A DNA stretch of 64,000 nt from Dipetalonema caudispina (taxonomy: Eukaryota > Nematoda > Chromadorea > Rhabditida > Onchocercidae): contig JABVXV010000170.1 of assembly GCA_013365325.1 (NCBI GenBank), positions 1-64,000 on the forward strand, in the 5' to 3' direction. Position 1 is the stretch's first letter. Each line of letters begins with the position of its first letter. The notes below the pieces were generated by a model that worked only from the letters and a program-made list of their open reading frames with translations, was not told the DNA's origin and searched no databases. Shown here piece by piece: positions 25,897 through 39,299 of this stretch. Both the position numbers and the translations under genes were made by a program.

Positions 25897-27274
25897 CTAA
25901 AACTATAGAATCAACAACGAATCAGTTAAGATTTGTTGAGAAATTTTGGTTAAACTGATAAATGCGAATCTTTTATTTGATTAGATCATTAAATTGAACG
26001 GAAATGAAATCTGGAAGTTGCTAATTTGTTGTAAAACTTTTGGAAATATGTTTTTTTTTTTTTTATCTCCAGTTTTCATTGGACGATTTTTTCTCTATTT
26101 TCTGACAAGTAATCACCGTAATTCACAATATCAACCCTGATCGATCATTGTTTTACAATGCATCTATGAAGCCATTCTTTGTGCGTATTAGCGTCGCAAA
26201 TAAGCTTTGTTACAATGTTACCCGCAGTCTATCATCATTCATTAATTGTACATTATTGCGATCATCTGATTATCGCTGACGTTTTTCTTATGAGATTACC
26301 TAAACTTTTCAATAATATCATTTTCATTTCTCACATTCCTTTGCCATTTCCGTTTGACTACGATACTTTTATTGAATTTTGCGCATGATATGTATTATCA
26401 TAAATGCACTGATAAGTTTTATCCTTATTGTCGCAATAAATCTCGCGAATTCCTTGTAAAATTCAAAAAAAAAAGAAACAAAAAAAAAAAAAACAAAAGA
26501 AAAAAAGAAAAACTAAGGAATGGATTGAGAAACGATCAAGATTTCCAATTAATCTTTATGTAACGATGTCATATAGTGCTTATGACATAACTGAAGGATG
26601 TATTTTTCAACAGTCTAAAGTAAATTGGGAAGCATTTATATCGTTGTTATAGAATGAAATTTTAATCTAAAAAAAAAAAAAAAAAGAAAAAAATGAAAAG
26701 TCAATAGCAATAAGGTACAAGTTTAATCATAGGATGAAACATAGACTGTTGTTAAATGGATTTTTGTGTATCTGAACTATCTTAGCTTAATGATACTAAT
26801 ACTTTTTTTTCTTTTAATTCTATATTTAATTATTTTACGTTTAATATAGGTTAAAAGAAAGAAAAAAGATTTTCGAACAAATAATAATGCAACGGATTTC
26901 CCATGATTTACGCTCTCATTGAATGAAATAATATAATTCTAAATTAAAAAATGATCCGATTATTTCAATTTATTTATTTCATTCGATTTTTGAATGAATA
27001 GATCAGCACTCTTCTCTGATCATTCATCTACGTAATCGTGTAATATCATCTTTTCGATTAACGTTAAAACGAATGCATACGTACCGATATTTTCATTAAG
27101 GTAATGATTAACCGAAAGATTATAGTATACTAGATTAAAATATATTAAATGAATGATAAGGTAAAATGAAATTGATTGAAATGAATTGAACTAATTGGAA
27201 TGATATTTGAAAATGAATAAATTAAAAAATTAAAATTAAACTAAATAATGTTTTATAACTATTATCCTTTCATT

Positions 27275-27300
27275 ATCATCATCATCATCATCATCATCAT
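27275..27300. repeat. ATC trinucleotide microsatellite
   Basis: An uninterrupted run of about 8.7 ATC units in intergenic DNA. Confidence 0.9.
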
Positions 27301-28507
27301 TATCATAAAGTTTATGAATTCAATTTCAATTCCAATATTTTATAATTCAATTTAATTTCATTTCTTACTCAAATAAACTAATTGTTATTTGATTAGCCTA
27401 TTCCATTCCTTTCAATGTATTTTATATTTATTATTATTTGTTCATTCTTCTTCCAATGTGTTTATTGGGAAAAAAATTTTTGTGTTTCGGATAATGATGA
27501 CGGCATTCGCTCCTCTTTCCATGGGGTGACATCGAAAATATTGATTCCGCTTTGCCATCCGTAATATGTATATATATATATATATTTATATATCTATATA
27601 TAAATATATGGGCATTTCTCTCCAGTGGGTTAGTAGTCAAGATAGGCCTAGTAGAATCGACCAATCTAAAGGCCTTTTTTTTCTTTTTTTTTTTTTTTTT
27701 TTGTTGCTTAAAATAAAGCTCATTGGCTTTTTGCAGTTGATTCAATGCCTCAGTGTTGTTATTTGTCAAATTGTCTTTCATTGATACCATTATTTAATCT
27801 ATTCTTTTTCCTTTTCTCTCGTTTCTGTCGTTTCTTTTTCTTTTTTCCTTTTTTTTTTTTTTTGAAAAATTTAGTATATAAGTTAGCAATGAGAAGTAAA
27901 CAACTAAGAAGAGAAGAGGTGGAGCAAAAACGAATTAAATTTTATTCGATAAACCATTTCGAGGAAAAACGAATAGTTCTATTGGGAAAAAAGAGAGAAA
28001 GAGCGAAAGAGAAAAAGAAAAAAGCGAAAGCTTTTATTAGAATTTTAATTTTTAATTTGAAATTTTTAAATTTCCATTTTTATATTACTCGTTCTTTTCT
28101 TCATAATTACAAAATGTTTTATTTACACAAAATGTTCAGAGCCATCTGTATGTTCTTTTTTTTTTTTTTGCTAACAAATGATACAAACAATCATTATTGG
28201 AAATGAAAAAAAAAAAAAGAAAAGAATTCATATCATTCCTGAGAGAAAAAGATTTCTCAAAATTGATACTTTTCAGGATTAAAGTTTTTCCTTTTTTTTC
28301 TCTTCCGGAATAATTGAATTTTTCGATGTCTTGAAAATGTTCTACTGCTATATAAAATTTCCTAGCATGAAAGTATAGAATTTTAATTTTTAATTTTAAA
28401 CTTTTAAAATTTTGTTGTCAAATCTACCAGAATGATCTGATGAGTTAGATCATTCAGTATCTTTCGAATCATTTGAAATAAGGTGGGAAGATTGGAGTGC
28501 CACACGA

Positions 28508-28515
28508 TATAAATA
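28508..28515 (+). promoter_or_regulatory. Candidate TATA element
   Basis: TATAAATA followed by AGCC sits in a patch of unusually mixed composition 1.3 kb before the RGEF-1 start codon. It could belong to that gene's promoter with a non-coding first exon, or to an unseen non-coding RNA. In DNA this AT-rich, a chance match is quite possible. Confidence 0.3.
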
Positions 28516-28901
28516 GCCAAATCGACTGTCTGTTTAGACTTGCATTGATTTGGCTTGTTGTTTGCATTAGCCTATACTGCATCATCAATTCCTTCTTAGC
28601 TTACTTCAACCTTCCGGTATATCTTTATGTTTTGCTATGCTTAATTCTATTCAATTAATTATCCCAGTGTTTTTTTTTTCCTTTTTCTTGAACGAATATA
28701 AATTTAAGCATAGAATCATTATTGTTTTTCCATTTAATTTCTGATATTTTTTAGTATTCATCCATCTCTCTCTAATAATGGCGTAAATTTCGCATATTTA
28801 CTTTATTTCCTTATTTCCGTAATCTTAAATGTATCTCAAATGTTAATTACTCAATTATTACTTATACATAAAATTTTCAACTACTATGTACGTCATATAT
28901 A

Positions 28902-29150
28902 TCCTATAAGTTTTTTGAAAAAAAAAAAAAATCCAAAAAATTTTTTGCGCAATTTTTTTTTCTTCATTTAAGATTTAAACATTTGTATCTTTTGTTGATT
29001 CACACTTGAACATTTAACTTTTACTTACATTTTTAAGGGTGAAGTATTATTTGCATACATTCTGCAACTTGTACCACATACACTATAAACATTCCAGAAG
29101 TTTAAAAAAAAAATCCGAAAAATTTTTGCGCAAATTTTTTTTTTCTTTTT
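28902..29150. repeat. Diverged repeat pair around TTGCGCAA
   Basis: Two segments, about 28,902-28,970 and 29,092-29,150, share the order AAG, a purine run, AATCC(A/G)AAAAA, TTTTTGCGCAA and a long T-run ending in TTC. The shared TTGCGCAA is a perfect palindrome. Non-coding; unknown origin. Confidence 0.5.
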
Positions 29151-29844
29151 TTCTTTTGCAAAAAATTATTGACCATTGTATTTTCATCAAACATTCTTTC
29201 ATTGCTTTCTTCTAATACTAAATATTTGTTAAATGCATGAAAATAATTTAATGATTAGTATAACTTATTACTATTTACATTATTGGCAATGTTATAAGAG
29301 TTTAATTTGTTTTCTGTTTACCATTTATCGAATGTATGAATAATTGAATTATACAACGATCATTTGAATATAAAACAAATGGAAAAAGGAGAGAAAGTAA
29401 TAGAAATAGAGAAGATGAAAAGTTAAAATGGATTGATTTGAAGGCAAATTACATTGTCAATCACATTGTATCATTTACCTGGAATCATCTGGAAAATTTA
29501 TTATACCATGCCAAAAAATTCACTGTCAACATTCCTTTCATGATCTTTGAACTAATTATAATGGTAAATATATACAATTATTATCAATAATATTTTTTTT
29601 TTTTTTTTTTTAAATTCACATATATATATATGTTTATTTGTTTATTATTTAAATTTTAACTTTGTTTTAATTATCGTATCTATTCCAAAAATCATATTTA
29701 AATGATCAAAAATTATTAAAGTATATTTGTTGATGAAAAAGTGTTAAATATAAATCAAAATATTAAGATTTGTTCTGAATACGATAAAATGGATGATTAT
29801 GGCTTAAGGATAAAAAGAATGATGATAGAACAATTCGTATCTTT

Positions 29845-32800
29845 ATGACAACATCAACAATTAGCCATAATACACCTCTTACTGTACCTCAACTTGTCCA
29901 AATTTGTATCACATTTTTTGGTCAGTTCATTATTTTTCTTCTTTTTTTTCTTTTTTTTTTTTTTTTTAAAACCAAAAATCGAATGGAATTTTCATCCATT
30001 AATGGGATTATGAAATTAAAATATTACTGAATGATAACAATTCAATGATGTAAATTTTTCATCCAAAAAATTAAACAGTATAAAATGAAAATCTCTCATA
30101 TTGAATCAATGATAATTTAATTTACTAATGGTTTAAAATAACAGATAATTAATTAATTGGTCAATTGCTGATATCATGATATTAATATTTAATTTTTACA
30201 CTATTACTTGCTTATCATAAATTAATAAATGAGAAAATAAGAATTTCATATTCTAAAATAATTTCAATTTCAGATGGTGACGAAGATGTAGGAAAAGATT
30301 CTCTCCCATGGGCATTGTTTCACGTTCATGAATGGTTTGTCAACAGTTGTGAACTGATGGCACATTTCATATCAATTTTTCTAGTAAATCTTTTTTTTTT
30401 TTTTTTTTAATTTCGCCATTAAATTCGATGTTCATTAAAATCATTTTGAGTTTTCAATATTATTGTTTTTTCACATTTTCGATATTTCACCATATTCATT
30501 GTTACATTGTCATTTTATATGATTTAAATTAAAATTTCGAAGTTCTTCCTCAAAAATCAATAAATGATCGCTTTAATGCTTGAGTTTTAACGCATAATCT
30601 TAAAGTTAGCGAAATAAAGTGTTAATTAATTTATACATTGTCTTAATTAATTTTAATTTAATCTTAATTTATCTTTCTGTAGTGATATTATCTTAGTTTA
30701 TTAATTTTTTACGCGATCTATCAGATAGTTAAACTGAAGAAAATCCAACAATTCTTTTAAAAAACTAATTCCACATAAACTTCTTCTAAAATGCTGTATC
30801 TTTTTTTTTTTTTTTTACTATTTTAACTGTGAAATAGCCTTTAGGTTGATGAAATTATTGAAAAAAACAAGACGCTATACATGCAAAATGTTTTTAAATA
30901 TAAGTGCATTTATTTGTCAAGATGAATTGAATGAAAAGTATAAATGAAGGAGAGAAGATTTTTAGTTCTATTTGAATTTTGAGTTTTATTCTGAGTTCCA
31001 TTTAAATTTAAAATCGCAATGGTTCGAAATATTGTATGGATAGATGCATACTATAGTAACTCTGATAGCATTTTTCGTTCATTTCATGAAATAAGTGAAA
31101 AAAAGGAATTAAGGTCAATGAAATTGTCATTGATCTTAACTCTTTTTTCCATTAATAGAGTAGCAGGGAGTTGTAATGATAGTTCCATGGATAGAATTTA
31201 CAAATTTTAATTAAGTAAGAGATTATTTCAATATCTCTGTTTAGGATGCGGAAAATGGTACTCGTTTACGGATATGTCGAGCAGTAGGATACTGGATTCG
31301 GATATGTCCAACACATTTTGATGCATCTTTATGTAAGCTTGTTGAACGCCTTAAATTGCTAGCTGTATCGAGAAATATCCCCAATTCTTCTGTACTGCTT
31401 GACCTCTCATCATTGTAAGTTTACTTGCTGTAATGTTCTCCTTCTAGAAGAAATAAAATTTGTCCGTATAATTCTAAATTCAGCAAATTTTATTTTAGGC
31501 TAAATTAGATCATTTGTTAGGTTTGTTAGATTATTAAACTTGTCCCAGTCAAACCATTATGCTAGTCTTTATCACATCACAATATTTCCTCTTTTATCAT
31601 GAAATTTGTAAAATTTATCCATGTTTGTTTTTGCAGAGAATTTTCGCAAAATTTCAAAAAATTTTAAATATTATTCAGTATCATCATTCTTTTTATTTCA
31701 AAAATTAAGCCTAACTGATAAAGCTACTTCTGTACACATGGCTTTATCCCATCAAATTTCATTTTTGACCTCTTCAAAGTTAAATGTTGTTTTAAATTAC
31801 TGTTAATTTGTTCTCTGAAGTGTTCCACAAAATTGCAGTATCAACAATGATACATATGTACTGATAGAAGATTGAATTACAAGCCTTAACAGATTATCTA
31901 TTCTTGCAGGATTTAAATCTTGTTGAGAATATTAATTGATTTTAGGCCTTCTTATTCGTGGCTTCGAAATGTTTCCGTTAGAAATCCTGTCAGTCGACAA
32001 TGTTCGTTATCATTTGATCAATGGAGCCCTGAAGAGATTGCTGTATCATTGAGTCATATTGATTATAAAGCTTTATTCAGGATTCCAGTGAGTGATTTCC
32101 GGAAAATAATTCTTTCACTTTTTCAAAATTTTACCTCATAATTAATTTGAATGAACAATAATTTGTAAATTTTAGATCAGCGAACTGAAGCAGTACTGTA
32201 TAGATGGCAATCTTTCACATACGCCTCTCTTAGAGAGATCTATTTCAATTTTCAATGTAAATTATATGGCTTATTTAAATTGCTAAAACTATGTTGCCAA
32301 GATGAATCATACTAAATACTTATCATTTAGATTAACATAAAGCTGTTAAATTAAGCTGTAAAATTAAAATATGATAGAAATTGGTAAGCAATTAAATTTG
32401 GTATTATTTGAAAAAGAAAAAAATATCATCTCTATCATTTCGGATATATTTTAACATCACAAAAATACACTATATCGGATTATATATTTAGTAGCATTCT
32501 ATTTTTGCATAAAAAGAAATAAACAGGAAATTTTGAAATAATCTTTCTTGCTACAAACTGGAATACTAATTTGTTTTCATGATTACTTAGTTGTAGTTTA
32601 ATCTTCCGATTTTACAAATATTCCGGAATAATCGCTTGAATTACAGAGTTTATCAAACTGGGTGCAATGTATGATTTTGAATAAGGGAACGCCTGTTGAA
32701 CGTGCTGAAATGATTACTAAATTCACTCATGTGGCAAAGGTTTGTCATTATTGCTGTTAAATCACTTCATTTCCGATTTTCAAAATCAGAAAGTACAGAT

Positions 32801-35800
32801 ATTCCGGATTATCCTAATAGCCTCTTCTCTTTTCTACTCGATTTTGTCGCTTCCATTTCATACCTCAATCTGAAATTTCCCTATAATCTACAATTGTTAG
32901 TGTAATATTGTAAAAGAAAATTAATTTATAATCAATTTAAATCATTTACTTGCTAATTTTGAGCCATCTCGTTTATGAATACATAAAGTATTTTCATACC
33001 AAATTATCTATAGCATATTTCTCAAGTCTCAAGAGCAATTGAATAACAATAAGGGCCTGAAGATTTTAACACTTACGTTCCTTTCAAGTCCTACTTGGCT
33101 CCTCTATAGCAAATTTGATTGTAGTGCCTCAGGCGAATGAATAATTTCAATACTTTAATGGCTGTTATTGGTGGCGTAACACATAGTAACATTGCTCGAT
33201 TATCAAAAACGTCATCTGCTTTGTCAAGTGAATTGAAAAAAGTTTGTTTTATTATCATTTTAATCTATAACCTTTTCATCATTAATATTCTAAGCTAATA
33301 AATTCAATTATTTGTTTATTTATTTGGTTCATTTATTAGCATTTTTTTCATTCATTTTTAGCAAATCTCAATTACCTCGAAGATTACAAAATAAATTCAT
33401 TTTTTATTGCAAAGAACTGGAACAAGCAGCTTTGTAATTGGAATTAAATTAATTAATTGACACCTATTCTTCGAAACAACCATTACTCATTTTGATTTTT
33501 AATGCAATATTAGTAAAGCAAACTCATCGAGTCCTTCATTAATTTTTTCGTCATTACCAAATGATTTCAATATTATTATTCTTTCCAAAAATCATTTTTT
33601 GTCATAACAGTATGTGATATTTTATTATGAATGATAAATTCGTGATTATTTGAAAATTTTTTCTCCAAACTTTTATATGATTAAAAATTTCTGATATCAT
33701 AACTACTTTTAATAATATTATAAATGATTTCTTATATATCCTATACAAATTGTATATTTCATATATCATTCCAAAGATATTGAAATTTTAAATATAAACA
33801 ATTATTTCATTTATAATAATTATTGCGACACTCTTTGTATCTTTCATTTATATTCATATTTATGATTATACTACTACAGTAATGATCACAGTGACATATA
33901 GAAAATTATTCCAGGAGCTTAATCATTTCACACAACTTCTCTCTTCAACTTCAAATTTTGCTTGTTATCGGAAAGCATTGCATGAAAGTTCGGGATCGTT
34001 CTGCATTCCAATCATGTAAGTTCTCCTTAATATTTAATAGTGAAAAAGGTATATCCTTTACCTTTACATTTATTATATTAAGTTTATTTTGCAACTTCTT
34101 TACAACATTCGTATTTTAAACAATATTGAATTGATTATCATATCATTTAATAATATAATCGACATTTTAGTATCATTAAGATTTCAAAATTTTTGACCTC
34201 AATAAGGTTACTGAAATTATCTGTATTTTCTACAGTATCCGTTTAGATCTTAATATAATTATATGCTTGACGGAATCTTACAGTAGTCCCCTGATGGAAA
34301 TTGACCATCAAATTATTTTGTTTAACTATTGATCAAGTCATAGTTATTTCGGTTAGCTTGACGTTAATTAGTTAAAGAACAAAGACGTTTTTTTTTCTGG
34401 TTAGCAAAAGTTCATGTCGCATGAGGGAATATGCCATATCACTTATTGATTTCATGATAATTCATTTCTTAAGCATGGAATCATTGGCCTTCTGACATTT
34501 CGAATCCCGAACTCAAAATGCAGTCACTCTTAGCTTCTTATTTTTTAAATATTTTCATCAGCAATTTTCAACAACTGTTAGTTGTAACAAATGATCACTT
34601 GCAGGGGTGTCCATTTGAAAGATCTGATAAGTTTGCTGATAAAAAATCAGGAATCTGAGCATTGCTGCCTTGTTTCATACCGAAAAATCCCATATTTAGC
34701 TGTTCATTTATCATATTTTGTCAATTTTAATCGTACTCCTCACAATTTTCCCGATGCTAACATTGATCTCATTGATACGCTCAAGGTATGAAAATTGTTT
34801 TGTCTAAATTTCCTTGGAATCAAATTCAAATTTCTGATTTGAGTACAGAATAAACAGGAAAAAGAAAGGCATATCCGATAAATAGGATAATCGTTATATT
34901 TCTGCAAGTTTTTATGGTATAGAATCAATTTCTAAACTTATAATAATTAAATTCCTTTCCGTCTTTTCTTTTTTTTTTTAAAAAAAAATGATGAAATTAC
35001 TTACAGGTTTCATTAGATATCAGGTATAACGAAGATGATATTTATCGCCTTTCTCTAAAACATGAACCTCGTACACTTCTTAGTGTAAGTTTAATACTTC
35101 AAATTACTACTATTTAAAAAATGAAATGAATAAAAAACCAAACAAATTAACTATATGTAAATCTTACTGAGAAAAGGAAATCAGTAAATCGGTAAATAGT
35201 AAAATTACTTACTTGTTTCAAGTACCATATGTGAATATTGGTGAAGATCTGATAAACTAAATTGTTTTCTTCATGCATATATTAGGTTTTCTTTTTTTTT
35301 CTTTTCTTAGCAGTTTCAAAGTTCAACAAAACCGGTATTATTTGCGGATTGGGCATCGGGTGTGAGTAGTACGTTGGATTCAGAAATTGTCAACAAACAT
35401 ATTACCGCAATGGTGGAAGCTGTATTTAAAAATTATGACCACAATAAAGATGGTTCCATTTCTCAAAGTGAATTTCAACAAATTTCAACTAATTTTCCAT
35501 TCATTGCTCCTTTTGGAACTATCGATACTGACAAGTAAGCACTTATTATTGTTTTCTTTGGGAGAAGATTTGAAATTGAAAGAAAAAGAGGAGGAAAAAG
35601 TGATGAAAGTGTTTACTTTATTTTTTAAAGTTTCTTCTTTCAAAAAATCAATTCATTGCGGAAAACTGAACTCGAACTTTCATTGTTAAATTAAGGTTAG
35701 ATAAATAAATTGGGAAAAAAATAATTTATGATCAGATTATTAAATTAAGATCAAATAAATATTTCATTGCTAATATGTAGGATATAAGCACTGGTAAAAT

Positions 35801-37896
35801 TTATGAAATCAAACCTAAAAAACAATAATGAAACCAACATCGAACATATATCGCAATTTTCGGATAGTGTTAGAAGTTTAATCCTAAATTCTACTATTAA
35901 TATGCTAATGTACGAATAACATTTCATACAATCTACAAAATGCGAAATAAGTCAAAAGAGCTGAGAAGGAAAAAAAATTAGGTTAAACGCATGAATTCAA
36001 TCACTGAATCAATTATATGATAAATCTGAAAAAAAAAAAAAAAAAAAAAAAAACTATATCTATCAGTACTGTTCGGATAATCGTAATTATCTTAATAAAT
36101 GACCAAATTTAAAATTTTCTTAGAATTTTGAAAACAACAGAAGATTTATTTAATTTTTGCGTATTTATTTGATAAATAATATCAAGTTTTTGCAGGGATG
36201 GATTTATTAGTAAATCTGAAATGAATGCTTATTTCATCAAAATCTGCAAGCAATCGATAGATTTCCGCCGTGAATTTCAGCATAATTTTCATGAAACAAC
36301 TTTTTTGACACCTTCAATATGTGCTCATTGTGACAAATTAGTAAGTTATGTTTTTTAAAAGAAAAAAAAAAAAAGAAAAAATTCCCTGTTAATCAATATT
36401 GGTACTTATAAATGTTAGATATAATTTGTAAATTATGTTAAATTCTTTGCTTTTTAAATAATAGTTCCAAATGCTTATCGTTATTGAACATTACATACCA
36501 AAAATACTTAAATTATTCTTTTCTTCTTTTTAGTTTCCATCTTCCTGCGATTAATTTATCGTATCATAATTACAGTAATTTACGATAACATAAAAGCTAT
36601 TTCTTGTAGGATCTTTATATATTATCTTAAATTTTTTTACAGTTATGGGGTATAATTCGGCAAGGTTTCAAATGTCATAATTGTGGACTTACTGTACATC
36701 GAGCTTGTAGAGACAGCGTTGTTGTAGAATGTCGTCGAATCAATAACTGGAAAACTACAGTAACGGAATCAACACGAACAAGCCGAAAGCTTTTGCCTGG
36801 CATCAAGTACGTTTTTGAAAATTTAAAATTCCCACATATAATTTCAATTTCAATTTCAACCAAGAAATCAAAGAGTTTTTAACAAAGTGACATTCGAATT
36901 GCATTTGATTGTTCTCATGCATCCATCACCGAGATTTTAGCAACTTTTAGGTTGGACGGAGCGGTTTGACGGCTGTTGCTATGGGCTACATTTAAGAGGC
37001 TTCCGTTTGTTCGACGTCCAATAGTGGCGTCGCAAAATTACCAGAAGCAATTCATTTGAATATCATCAGGACCGAACTGTCCTGATGATATTCTCATATG
37101 TGTTAGCAAAAGAAAAATCACTAAGTTGACGAGGTTATGATATGATACATTTCTTCTCCCTTCGTCATTCGTACCTATTTCATAAATTCAATTCCCAATT
37201 TGATGATAACTCTTTTATATCAAATATTCCTCCTTTTTATTATCATATTTAGAGTTGTTTCTATTCTGTCCAAAACATATCTCTTATTTCCAGATCAATT
37301 TCTCGATTACGTGCAACTAGTACCACATCAGAGCATGATCCAACGGATGATAGGACAACAGAATGTTTCGCATCTGCTGCATGCAAGATGTTGTTGCATC
37401 TACGACCGAATTCCAAAAAGAATCGTCCTCGTTCTGATACAGGCTGTTATTATCAGTAAGTTGTTGAAATTAGCATCACTCATTGTTTCCTATTTAAAGG
37501 ATGGCTAATTAATTGTTAGAATTATTTTAGTTTTACATTGTTCTACGGAATTTCCATCTAACAAAAAATTGATGATTGTGCTATTGAATGTTGCGTTTTC
37601 ATATTTTCCATCGTTTCTTACGATGATTTTTTTCAAAAATCATTGTAGGATTGGCTTTCATGAAGGATCGATAAGGAATAATTAATATCTTTAATGAAAT
37701 ATCGATAAGGAATATCACATAACTTCCTTAAATCAAACAACTAAAAGGTAATTCGAATATTTTAAGGGTAACAAGTTCACCTGAATCACCGAATACAGAT
37801 GTTGCACCATCTTTGGCATGTGAAGAAGTATTCGAAGATGATTCCTCATGTATATCGCTTTCCGAAATGAATGATCCAAGTAGCACTTTACGATAA
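29845..37896 (+). CDS. rgef-1: RasGRP-type Ras/Rap guanine nucleotide exchange factor (RGEF-1)
   Basis: Loads GTP on Ras or Rap at membranes in response to diacylglycerol; neuronal in C. elegans. Fifteen exons (29845-29920, 30274-30383, 31245-31414, 31946-32087, 32176-32256, 32647-32739, 33125-33241, 33915-34015, 34605-34785, 35007-35084, 35314-35534, 36196-36340, 36643-36806, 37294-37455, 37767-37896) join in phase to about 656 residues, close to the family length. A short REM segment (to about 118) precedes the catalytic CDC25 domain (about 150-385) with NNFNTLMAVIGG and GVHLKDLISL. Two canonical EF-hand loops lie at 425-436 (DHNKDGSISQSE) and 454-465 (DTDKDGFISKSE). The C1 domain at 486-535 has every zinc ligand in register (H486, C499, C502, C516, C519, H524, C527, C535). 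The tail is basic and Ser-rich. The ATG is the first after an in-frame stop at 29,794. AATAAA follows the stop by two bases. Confidence 0.92.
35308..35313 (+). promoter_or_regulatory. Tandem NAGNAG splice acceptor in the RGEF-1 gene
   Basis: TAGCAG before exon 11 offers two AG acceptors three bases apart. Use of the first adds one Gln between LLS and FQSS; both keep the frame. It lies between the catalytic domain and the EF hands. Confidence 0.6.
36029..36053. repeat. Poly-A tract
   Basis: A run of 25 A inside the intron between RGEF-1 exons 11 and 12, one of the longest homopolymers in the window. Confidence 0.9.
37058..37093. repeat. Perfect 15-bp inverted repeat with 6-nt loop in an RGEF-1 intron
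   Basis: GAATATCATCAGGAC at 37,058-37,072 and its exact reverse complement at 37,079-37,093 flank CGAACT. It lies in the intron between exons 13 and 14, in a patch (about 36,930-37,100) clearly richer in G and C than its surroundings, which also has TTGGACG at about 36,952 and CGTCCAA at about 37,017. The transcript would form a strong hairpin. It may be a small mobile-element remnant or a structured intronic RNA. Confidence 0.8.
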
Positions 37897-37898
37897 TG

Positions 37899-37904
37899 AA
37901 TAAA
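37899..37904 (+). terminator. Polyadenylation signal AATAAA, RGEF-1 gene
   Basis: AATAAA begins two bases after the TAA stop, implying a 3' UTR of perhaps 20-30 bases if used. A further downstream signal cannot be excluded. Confidence 0.45.
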
Positions 37905-39299
37905 AATGTTTACTGTTTCTGTATTTTGTTCAAATTTGTTAGATCATTGATGGAAGTTATTGACTTTGTGTGATACTGATAGCTTTATTTCAGTTTAATT
38001 TGTTGCAAAGTTAGTTCCTATACCGTGGTAGTAAATGCAAGAGAAAAGGGATCTTTTTCCGAATTATAATTTGTACTTACTACTAAGTAAAATAATTATT
38101 ATTTTCCATTACAGCAAGCATTAATAAGCTAAGTGATTCAGTAACTTATCAAATTTCATCAAATTGTATTCGAATATCGCTTATTGATCTTTTTCATTCA
38201 AAAAGATGATATTTGTAGTTACTTGTTCCAAAACCAGAATTGCTAAATTATTTCATAATGCATAATTAGCAGAATATATTTTCTCATTTTTAATTGAACC
38301 AAAGTTAATGTTGAAATCTGTAATTATAGTCTAATATGTAAATTATAATGCGTAAATTATAATGTTATCGTTTACTACGGGTATATTTTTGATTAATTTA
38401 TTTCATGGTACTATTTTCTCTTTGAATCATTATTCTGATAAAAGCTTTCAAAAATGATATTCGGTATGGACATCAACAATTAGTGTGATACATTGTTTAT
38501 GGTATTTGATAATAATGGGGATTTTATTGAGGAAATTCAGCATTTCAACATATCATAGATAAGTTGAAATTCACATTAGATGTGATTTTATGGTATTTGT
38601 TAAGTGAAGAAAATTATCAACTTGATTGAAATATTTGAATCGACAAGTCACCATGAAAGTGTTAAGAAAGAGGATCTGGTAAGCTTTTTCCAATTATTAG
38701 TCTATCACTAAGCTTAGTTTTAGGCCTAATCAAGCAGAATGAAACCTAAATAATTATGCCTATGATACTACTCATAGAGATTCGATATGAAGAAAGTGAT
38801 ACAATTTAAAATTATAAAAAAAAAATCTATATATATTCTTTTATTATATTTTAATTTATAAATTGTTGCTTAGAAATGTTTTCCTTAGAAATATCAATTA
38901 TCTTTTTATTCAAATATAGCAAAAATGATATTGGATTGATTTTTCTCGATTTATTCTGCGATCAAATTTCTCGTTTTCAAAATATCATCTGAATGTTAGA
39001 AACAATAGTATGATGATGAGAGGAAATGAGTTGAATCCGAAATGGTCAGATAATATCAGATATAGAGATGGAAAAAATCGGTGAAGGTTGAAGATCTGCT
39101 GCTAACTACTCATTGAGTAGCTTGAGTGATGATGATGACGATGATGTTGATGACATACACTTGGGCAGAGGGAGAAAGAGACAAGAGGTGAAGCGAACTG
39201 ACCGATCGTCTGGTCATTCGTCCAGCTAAAACAGGCGGTTTTCAGAAGGAAGGAAGGAAATAGCATAAACGAATATTAATTATATCCACTATTGATTCA
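37905..39299. other. Intergenic with probable promoter of the Ly6-type gene
   Basis: Mostly AT-rich with no supportable exon. The stretch 39,080-39,260 changes composition: GATGATGATGACGATGATG, an AG-rich run (GGCAGAGGGAGAAAGAGACAAG), and ACCGATCGTCTGGTCATTCG. This probably marks the promoter and 5' UTR of the following gene. Confidence 0.45.

Larger units (their letters stand above)
25900..29844. other. Intergenic, upstream of the RGEF-1 gene
   Basis: About 3.9 kb of AT-rich DNA with poly-A and poly-T runs, an ATC microsatellite, TA runs and a diverged short repeat pair near 28,900 and 29,100. A less AT-rich patch at about 28,440-28,620 carries TATAAATA and may be the promoter region of the following gene. 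Short frames (for example 26,179-26,388 plus and 27,434-27,558 minus) have no domain and no partner exons. Confidence 0.5.

Noticed and set aside
27442..27558. 38-codon minus-strand frame starting MAKRNQYFRCHPMERG
   Set aside because: Codon use is fair, but there is no acceptor, no similar protein I recognise, and a second overlapping frame looks equally coding-like.
27745..28206. 153-codon plus-strand frame rich in Phe and Lys
   Set aside because: It is generated by T- and A-runs (FFFFF and KKKKK blocks) without any domain or conserved start context.
33131..33133. CCTCAG at 33,127-33,132 as the RGEF-1 exon 7 acceptor
   Set aside because: It leads to a stop after three codons. TTGTAG ending at 33,124 gives the family sequence CLRRMNNFNTLMAV.
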